From Drosophila persimilis (lineage: Eukaryota > Arthropoda > Insecta > Diptera > Drosophilidae), in NCBI RefSeq assembly GCF_003286085.1, contig NW_020825288.1, forward strand, positions 17,422,001-17,486,000: a stretch of 64,000 nucleotides of DNA, in the 5' to 3' direction. Every line of letters begins with the position of its first letter. Position 1 is the first letter of the stretch. The translations under genes and the position numbers were made by a program. Below the pieces are notes generated by a model, which was not told the DNA's origin, made no database searches, and worked only from the letters and a program-made list of their open reading frames with translations. Of this stretch, positions 56,473 through 64,000 are shown piece after piece.

Positions 56473-59400
56473 TGTTCTAGTATGAGTGATATTAAATCAC
56501 TCCGTAAAATCTATAAAGATAACCATATTTCGATTAGCTTCAAAAATCTAGAAAATCTTGAAAATATTGGAAACTTATGATATTTGGAAAATATTGTATA
56601 CGCATGTCTGTAAGTATATTTGAAGTATTTCAATTCTACTTTGGAAATCCACCACCTTTGGGCGCAACTTCCATAGAAACGTTAGTATGTTTGAGTTGGA
56701 GCGTACAAGACCATGAAATGTGGATGATGCTGACGTGTTTCCGACTGTTTAACACATTCCAAAACCCTTCAACACACCCTCATGCCCCCAATCGTGCACA
56801 CACATACCAGTGGGAAACTGAAGAAAAAAGCTTACGAATCTAGAACTGAGGAAATATATATTTTTATCGATTTTGATTACGAATTTGAAAACGAATAATG
56901 ACCCGAAAAAACGACCATGCAACCGACACAGTCGCACCACACAGATACCAAATAACAATCAAGAAGTCGCTCAATAATAGAACTGAACTGAACTCTTTCT
57001 TGAGATAGTGTTTTGTAAATATGATACGATTAATGAATAAGTAATATATGTATGTACATTCAAAAGAAATTAAGTGTAAGCGCACACAGCTGCTTCTTTT
57101 TTTGCCGATGCGTAATCGCAATCGCACAAAATTCAAAGAAATGGCGCACAAGAAATACGAAATTATGAGAACCAGCACAAAAGAATATCCCAAATTATGT
57201 ACAAGAAGAAGAGCTTATTCCTGTCGGTGCCAGCGAGGGGGAAGAAGGGATAATGGCAGGGGCAATATTCGAAAAAATCCCAAAAGTTTTTGCGTCATTT
57301 TCCAGCTTTTGGCATTTCTTGCGAATATAACGCGCGGCTTGAGATTGATTTGCAAATGGTACAGTGGTCACGGGGTCATGGAAAACAAAACGGGTTGTCA
57401 GACCTATTGGACTGTGGGTCCTGTTGGGCACATCTGGTTTGAAACCACGACTGTATTGGATTTATTCGATGCGGGGCAGCATTCACTCACAACTTATACT
57501 GGACCCAGAGCGGGTATGTAATATCCAATTAAAATTAAATTGTTTGTGTCCACTGTAATAAGCAGAGATACAACGGAACGAAACGCATGGTGCAATAATA
57601 TAGGGTGGAGTATTCCTCTCAATGTCATATTTATTTTCTATTTCCTCCTGCAGAGAGACACTTGCAGAGCACGGGAGCGGGCACGGCACAGGTAGATATG
57701 TCACTCTTCGTCACCTTGCATCGACATACCTTGAACCAGCGCAGAAACGAGAACAAGCTGCGCTCACGAACACGAAAACACACACACACACACACGAAGA
57801 CACGGTCGCGAGCGAGCACAAATTTACGCTTATTATGTGTGTGCTGAGAAGTTTTTCAAGAAAAAGAACAACTGAATTAAATTTCCCAATTACATCCATA
57901 TTGAAATTGAATAAAAGCCAATTGACAACTGACATGGCGGCCCCTTTAGTGTGCTCCAGAGCCTTTGCTTACCTCTAAAACTGACTTTCGTGATTTTTAA
58001 TAGTTTTAAAACAATTTTCAAGATTCAACTATTATTCAGCAAATGACTAGCCAGGCACACACACACTTGCACTTACTTACCAGCGAGAGAGAGAGAGAGA
58101 AAGAGCGCCACAAACACACTCACAAAAAGGAAGAGCAACCAACGGCGGAATCGAAGCAACCACCGTCGCTAACGACGATTTCAATACTGATACTGAATTT
58201 CAAAACTCGAAAGCGACGAACGGGCCTACAAAATCCAAACTATATATATATATATATGTATGTACGTATATATACCTGCTGCGTCTGTGTGTGTGCAGAT
58301 GTGAATATTATGTGCGCTTCGGTTCGGTGTTATATTTTCAGAAAGGCACAAATAAATGGTTATGGTGGCTAGTTGTTTTTGAGATTGTTGAGAGATTGCG
58401 GTGAGAGACAGTCTGTTGTTATATTATTCGTGGCTGTCGGCATTTTTTATTTTCGTTCGTATTATGTATTATATTTTTCTCTTGTTTCAAGAACGGGGTT
58501 ATTCGAAAAAAAAAATAATAAATACAGATATGCAAATTGACAGATACACACATGTACCGAATGGAATGTTTTATGGTGTGATGATTCGGAATTTCGCAAA
58601 CTTTTGTTGATATGAAAAAAGCCAGTAAATTCCATGCATCAAACACTATCGATTTTCGTTTACATATTCTTTCAATTTATTTTAATGATGACATAATATG
58701 AGGGATGATACATTTTTGGGCAGGAAAGATAAAACTGAAAAAACCTAAGCTTTCCTATTGTTTCTGTTTTTTCTTTTATTAAATAAAATTTACATGATTC
58801 AAATCTTCATCTTATCTACTTTCGTATCTTTACTGAAGTTATTACTGAAGTATTGAAAGGCATACAGTGGAGTCTTTCCCATGTGTATTTTCCTGAATTT
58901 GAAAGAAGTTTTTCAACAGCAAAAAACAAGGTTTCTGTCACAGATTCCTGGGAGATCAGGTTTCAAGAACCATCCACCCCACTAAATCTACAGGTGAGGG
59001 GGCAATCTTTTGTGGGTTCCACTGTTTGTCTCGATGGCAAATCTTTTTTGGGCTGTGAATTCTTGTTCGGATTTATCAACGGTCCGCATTCTGCTGAGGA
59101 GCTTCCTTGGATTGTAGTTTTAGGGTTGCTTATACTGTGTATGGTTATGTATGGGAATGGGTATCTCATCTCATTGCCTGAAGTCTGAAGTCGAAACTAG
59201 ATTTACAAGTATTGCGGACTATGTAGAGAGTAGAGTGCAGAGCGGCAGAGGAGCCACAGCCACAGTCACAGTCAGAACAGGAAACTTGAACTCCACTCCA
59301 TAGACAGAGAGCCGAGCCGAGCTGAGCCGGGCAGAGGCGACATGGCTGGGAAAATGCGGAAAACCTTTCTCATATTTTGCATGAATTACGCATCACAGAG

Positions 59401-60483
59401 AGTCGATTTACATATCTGCTGTACGAGTTCGAATATAATGTATAATGTCGCTGAATGAAAATTCTGGCATGTGAAAGAGCATGAACGGACTGTGTGCGGG
59501 CAGGGCAGAGCGGGGCAGGCATTTGTAGTACATTATGTAGAACACGCCCGCACACAGATGTCTGTCACTGCAGACTTATTACTGCCTGCGACTATATAAT
59601 ATTGAGCTTCGAATAAATAGTTTTGTTGATAAAAAACCGTCACACACATACGGGGGAGGGGGTGGGGGTGGGAGAGAGGGCCACCCTCTCCATGCTCGGG
59701 AGGCGGCCCGAGAGACGAAGCTCGATTCGACTCTCGAGAGCGGCTGGAAAAATATCTACGTAAAACGAAAAAAAATCAAATGAAAAACACACTCACGACG
59801 ACCATAAAAACCGAAGATGATTCATTCGTCAGATTCGGGCACTTTGCTGGCTCTGTTTTTCTTCGGTTTCTTTTCGTTTTTTGTTTGTTTTGGCCTTATT
59901 TTTGTACTCGAACTGTCGGGCTAGAATCGCGGATTCCAACTGAGAGTTGAGCCCAAAACCAACGGAGGAAGTGGCAGGAAAACCAGAATCTGATTTCGCG
60001 ATGCCATACCCGCTTGGGGCTCGGTTCGGGAAGCTTAGCCACGAAATCGACTTTCGACTTATTCTGAATTCTCTCGTCAGTACATATCGGGCAGGGCCAA
60101 ACACTAGCGGTTATGAGGGACGGGGAATCTATGTACATACATATCTCTACAGGTGCGCACTGCGGGCTCTGATTACCGCCAGTGTTCTATTTTAAATTAG
60201 AGTTTCTGAAGGTGGATAATGTAATCAAATCCATTAATTTCTGTCTAAGTAAAACCCAACTAAGATTAGGGGGAAAATGGAAAGAACTGGCATCTGTCAT
60301 TTTGAGACTGAAAGGGGAATGCCCTTTTTAATTTGTACCAATCAATACATGTATGTACTCGGAGTTTTGACACTTTCTTTCGTAATTTAAGCGAAACCAA
60401 CTCTATTTAATTATTAAAAACCTTACTATAATGATTGCCACACAAAACGTTTAGTGGAAAATCAAACTCAATTGTTCAATAAC
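56473..60483. other. Long non-coding interval
   Basis: No ORF here has recognisable content; the frame at 58853-59188 does not look like a known protein. Probable upstream exons/enhancers of the SANT-like gene (minus) occupy part of it. Features seen: (CA)n near 57779-57794, (GA)n near 58086-58101, (TA)n near 58241-58256, and a G-rich tract followed by two hairpins at 59652-59712. Confidence 0.4.
59652..59712. other. G-quadruplex-type tract followed by two short hairpins
   Basis: 59652-59672 reads as four G-runs (5,5,5,3) separated by single A/T bases. 59674-59690 is GAGAGGG-CCA-CCCTCTC, a 7-bp stem. 59695-59712 is CTCGGG-AGGCGG-CCCGAG, a 6-bp stem. Intergenic. Confidence 0.7.
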
Positions 60484-61530
60484 TCAATCCAAAGGTATGG
60501 GAATGTATGCATTGACATTATCCGTCTGACGCTGCGAAATGCACTCACATATCCAGATGATGTTGCGGCTCTCCAGCTGCTTCAGCTTCACGTAGGAGTA
60601 GAATATGCCGTAGTGGAACTGCTGCAGATACGATTGCACGTTGTTCTTGGCCTCCACCATTAGGAATCGGTCCTCGAGCCCGATCAGTCCGTCCGTGTCC
60701 CGTTCGATGTTATCGAACATGTCGCCGTATCCCGCAAAGTTGCAAACATCGCGCACCCGGTCGTAGTCGCTGACCTCCGAGAGGGTCCGCAGCGCGAGAT
60801 CGGGCAGATTTCCGCAGGTTGGGTACATCTTCAGACGATCTTCGGCTGTCAGGTGAGTGGGCAGGGCGTTTACGGTGATGGTTATGACCCGGCGGTCCGC
60901 CTCGAAGCCCAACAGCTTGCACATCACGTTCGACGTGGTCCCGCCCAGGCCTTCGCAGAAGGCGTAAAAGCTCTCCAGATAGGACCGGTAGAGCACGCCC
61001 CGGACAATCTCGACATCAATTTCGATAAAGGTTTCCTCGTGGAAGTTTGGCGGAATAAATTTGGCCAGCGGCGTGTCGATGAGCACGGCATTGAAAAGTT
61101 CCACCGAGCTGATGGCCACCTCAATGGCCGCCAATTGATCAAAGTAGCCCAATGGATGGCACATCTCGAGCAGTCTTTTCATGGGACGGTTGTTGTTCAG
61201 GCCGGCGATCAGCAGTGCCACGTTGTCGATCATGTATGGATAGCGGATGTACTCGAGAAACGAGCTCAATGGATCCGTGGAGTGGGCCCGGATGTAGTTG
61301 AACTCATTAAGAAGCTTCTCCCCCAGCCGCTTTTCGATCAGCTCCACACTGAACTTGCGGTCGTTGGAAAAGATGTTGCCGTAGTCGGTGCTCTGGATGT
61401 TCATCATTACGTCTTCGAGGGACTCGCATTGCGTGAGGGCGAGGTAGTCCGAGTGTTTCAGCATGCCGTTCTTAAAGCCCCGCGTAATGCCTTCCAAGTA
61501 GCCCCATTCGGTGTTGAAGAGCAACGACAT
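60484..61530 (-). CDS. VhaAC39-2: V-ATPase V0 subunit d (AC39 type), intronless
   Basis: Subunit d caps the proteolipid ring and couples V1 to V0 in the vacuolar proton pump. Single exon of 348 residues, the family's normal length, starting at ATG 61530. Characteristic segments are present: MSLLFNTEWGYLEGITRGFK, LTQCESLEDVMMNIQSTDYG, FLEYIRYPYMIDNVALLIAG, GLGGTTSNVMCKLLGFEADR, NLPDLALRTLSEVSDYDRVR, EDRFLMVEAKNNVQSYLQQF, YSYVKLKQLESRNIIWICEC and a terminal NAYIPI. Absence of introns over the full length fits a retrocopy or the divergent paralog, which in melanogaster I recall as the testis-biased VhaAC39-2; the choice of -2 over -1 is inferred from that and from the autosomal context. Frame is intact and the core looks functional. 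Confidence 0.85.
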   Translation of the reverse strand: MSLLFNTEWGYLEGITRGFKNGMLKHSDYLALTQCESLEDVMMNIQSTDYGNIFSNDRKFSVELIEKRLGEKLLNEFNYIRAHSTDPLSSFLEYIRYPYMIDNVALLIAGLNNNRPMKRLLEMCHPLGYFDQLAAIEVAISSVELFNAVLIDTPLAKFIPPNFHEETFIEIDVEIVRGVLYRSYLESFYAFCEGLGGTTSNVMCKLLGFEADRRVITITVNALPTHLTAEDRLKMYPTCGNLPDLALRTLSEVSDYDRVRDVCNFAGYGDMFDNIERDTDGLIGLEDRFLMVEAKNNVQSYLQQFHYGIFYSYVKLKQLESRNIIWICECISQRQTDNVNAYIPIPLD

Positions 61531-62137
61531 TTTTACCTCTGCTTTTTTTATACTTTTTTTTCAACAGATATTCCTCTGTTATGTATTGTTTTTGTTTGTT
61601 ATAAATATTGAGTTTCACTCCAGAGCTGTGTAATCTACTGATCCTGAGATTTGAATAGGATCTGAGAGAGATATATCCCAAAAACTACTTCGACTTGCTT
61701 TCTATGCTTTCAAATACATGTCCAAATACACGAAATTAAATATTTACGACTTTAATGTATATATTATATTTCGATTAAAACACGACCTTTAAAGGTGAAA
61801 TGTTTTCCATTTGTTCTATTGGCCCAGGGCTGAGGGCGACGCGCCATCTATCGGAGTTCCAGGGAGGCCTGATGGTGTATGGTGATATCGGGGGGAGCTG
61901 GGATCCGTTACTGGGAATATATGGAATAGGATAGGATTAGCGATCTATTGGTGAGGGTGAAAAGAGATAATTAAACGTAAAAATGACCAGAAAACGTGTA
62001 TTGAGTACTCTTTGATTTGTAAGTTATATGTGGAAAAGTAAACCTCCATGTTTTCGGAGAATGTCCCGCATGAGTAAGTGTATCCCCGTCATCGTCTCAG
62101 GACAACTATGTATTTATTTATAATTAAAATAGTGGAA

Positions 62138-62163
62138 GGTCGCGTGGCGTAATGGATTAGGCC
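62138..62163 (+). other. tRNA-Arg-like 5' half fragment
   Basis: Acceptor-strand and D-arm-like text, including an A-box-like TGGCGTAATGGATTAGGC. No anticodon arm, B-box or matching 3' acceptor strand follows, so it is not a working tRNA gene. Confidence 0.4.
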
Positions 62164-62748
62164 AGCCGCAGCCGTTCTAGCAGAGGGTGGCCGAAATGAC
62201 CGTTGTGTTTGGTCGCAGGTAGGGCGGGCGTGCGAATTGGAAACACCTAAACTTCTACCATTTGACAGCCGTCTTTTTGTTAGTTTCTCTTTGTTGGAGC
62301 TATTTTAGGTTTTTTGTTATTCTAATGTCCCGAGAAGTCGTGTATCTCTATATTTGTTTACATTTGGCGGGCAAGTGGAACTATCCAGCCCTGGGATCGA
62401 CAGCTAGCCGGCGTTGCCCACAGCTCTCATTGGCAAAGTACCTTCTTCCAACGGTGTGGCAACTCTGTGGGACATGGGAAATATGAATTTAAATTGAAAC
62501 GGAAATTCAAATTGTGTATTTCGGTATTTGCAGTTGGGAAATCGGCTTAAATGTCAATTCACAGCAATTTAGTGTCAGATACACTACTACGATACGAGTA
62601 CGGGATTGCTTTCATCACTGGAGTCATCTGGGTGTTCTCCACGGATTTGGTCGAGATTAAGTAAATAGGACGGAATGGCTTGAAGATGTTCAGATGTACA
62701 TATTATGACTTCCGCACCTCTTCTGTTCCTATGGAGCATATGTGTGAT

Positions 62749-63002
62749 TTCCCTTCAACTTTTTTCGAACGATATGACATGCTTAGATTCTTAAAAACTG
62801 TGCTTTTGAATTAAACTTAGATGGATATTGCCAATTATTGTTTATATTAATATATGTTTATATATGTATCATTATTATTTAATAATAATAACACATGGAC
62901 ATGTACATATATTTATAAATATGATGTAAAATAGATATCAGCACAGTATGGTGACCACAAAGCAGCTGAAATTTTCCCTCAACCTTTTTCGAACGATATG
63001 GC
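62749..63002 (+). repeat. Diverged direct repeat, about 220 bp apart
   Basis: Two ~30-bp copies (62749-62778 and 62972-63002) share TTTTTCGAACGATATG preceded by CCCTCAAC/CCCTTCAAC. Confidence 0.7.
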
Positions 63003-64000
63003 AGCCCTGTCGGAGTCTGTTAAGTTTGAATTTGAATTTAGGTAGAGCGTGTGATTTGAAGCGCTTCAAAATGATGGTTGCAAGCCCCTTCAAATTTAAA
63101 GCTATAACGGTACCTATTCTAGATCGTATGGATAGACAGAAATGCGCTCACATCGCTTACCATTCATTAGTTTTATCTCTCTTTGAATTGCACATGCGCC
63201 TGGAGAGATGCTGGACGAGACCAGATGACGCGACCTGTTGCTCTTGGCCCGCTGCTTACTTGCACTTTGTTTACTCAGTCAGCCCGTTGCTTTCGTGCAA
63301 ACAGCATTACAAGTATTGCCACAAATCTGCAGCAGTATAATCGTATTTCTTCCTTCCTCCATCGCGAATGGTATTCAATTTGAAATTCTCTCTTTAGTTT
63401 CGTTTTAGTTCTGAAATTTCGTCGCGTTTCATTTGTGTCGCCGCGTGTGCATCGCATAAATGCTGTAATAAAATGTTAATCAAATAATAATTGCCACTAA
63501 CGTGTGTAATTGCCCATCACAGAGGCGTCACTGTGCACAAAGGCAAAGCATTAGCGAAAACTAAAGCAAATTCCATTGGGCACACCATGAGGGGTAGATC
63601 AGCCTGATCTAATCTGCTGCCTTTCCTAGTGTTCTATTTGGAAACTATAAAGATATAGACAGCACGAATGGTGAGGAATATATAGAAATATTGTGAATCA
63701 TTTAAAATACTTCTAAAAGTGTTCTCACTTTCGAAATAACTTTAATTTATTTTGAAATCCAAGCCAACAGCAGGGTAAAATCGTATTAATTCTGTTCTCG
63801 AAAGTTCTGGGTCAAATATTCTCAAATATGGTGCGGGGTTCCCTTGTCACATTCCCAATTGATTTCCAGGTCAATGGCGAAGGGGAGGCATTTCTCATGG
63901 CAACAAAACAGAACAGACTTTGGCCAGCTGCAAACCCATGACTGCCACCTGTTGGCGTGGCAGTGGCAGGCAAAGGCACGGGCAGAGCGACCGTTAAACA

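Larger units (their letters stand above)
61531..64000. other. Non-coding interval to window end
   Basis: No protein gene recognised. Contains a tRNA-like 5' fragment at 62138-62163, a short diverged direct repeat centred on TTTTTCGAACGATATG (about 62749-62778 and 62972-63002), and from about 63180 more GC-balanced sequence that could be a promoter or 5' exon of a gene beyond 64000. Confidence 0.4.

Noticed and set aside
58853..59188. 111-residue plus-strand open frame with a hydrophobic C-terminal stretch
   Set aside because: No recognisable family, no splice or codon support, surrounded by non-coding AT-rich DNA; treated as chance.
62138..62230. Complete tRNA gene
   Set aside because: Only the 5' half matches; no anticodon stem, B-box or closing acceptor strand.

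Overview
The window is Drosophila nuclear DNA. Protein-coding genes have short introns of about 55-70 bp with fly-type splice sites, and the best-recognised proteins are Drosophila proteins: Pelle, TFIIA-L, Woc, L(3)mbt, TTLL6B, DNA polymerase alpha 73-kDa subunit, SCOC and a CHIC-family protein. As I recall, most of these lie close together on chromosome arm 3R (Muller element E) in D. melanogaster. Protein differences from the melanogaster versions I remember, plus the unfamiliar repeats, suggest a species outside the melanogaster subgroup. An obscura-group fly is my guess, not a demonstrated fact. All exon models below were built by hand from splice sites and reading-frame phase.

Layout. 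0.9-12.1 kb: a RUN-domain RUFY-type gene (minus strand) with two alternative first coding exons that splice in the same phase. Its introns hold an unrelated plus-strand membrane-protein gene (3.1-5.5 kb) and a 2.8-kb AT-rich minisatellite (8.3-11.2 kb) set inside a dispersed repeat. 12.4-14.2 kb: DNA polymerase alpha subunit B (plus), head-to-head with RUFY. 14.8-18.7 kb: a probable MADF/SANT-like DNA-binding protein and a two-repeat mini-filamin (both minus). 20.3-24.5 kb: TTLL6B and pelle (both minus). 25.0-27.5 kb: TfIIA-L (plus), divergent from pelle across a promoter with DRE and Motif 1 elements. 29.1-35.0 kb: woc (minus, 11 coding exons).

35-39.2 kb is a repeat-rich island that contains an intron-retaining, frame-broken copy of part of arrow (LRP5/6), flanked by the same dispersed repeat that surrounds the minisatellite. 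39.2-41.7 kb: two divergent BTB genes. 41.9-48.5 kb: l(3)mbt (minus). 50.6-51.1 kb: SCOC. 52.2-53.1 kb: the CHIC-family gene. 54.0-56.5 kb: a SANT-like regulator with a long acidic tail (minus). 60.5-61.5 kb: an intronless V-ATPase subunit d gene (minus). The rest, especially 56.5-60.5 and 61.5-64.0 kb, looks non-coding.

Functionally this is a dense block of housekeeping and maternal-type genes (replication, basal transcription, chromatin, Toll signalling, tubulin modification), several sharing short divergent promoters. The least-explained items are the nested membrane protein, the minisatellite with its higher-order periodicity, the captured arrow fragment, and the two-repeat filamin.
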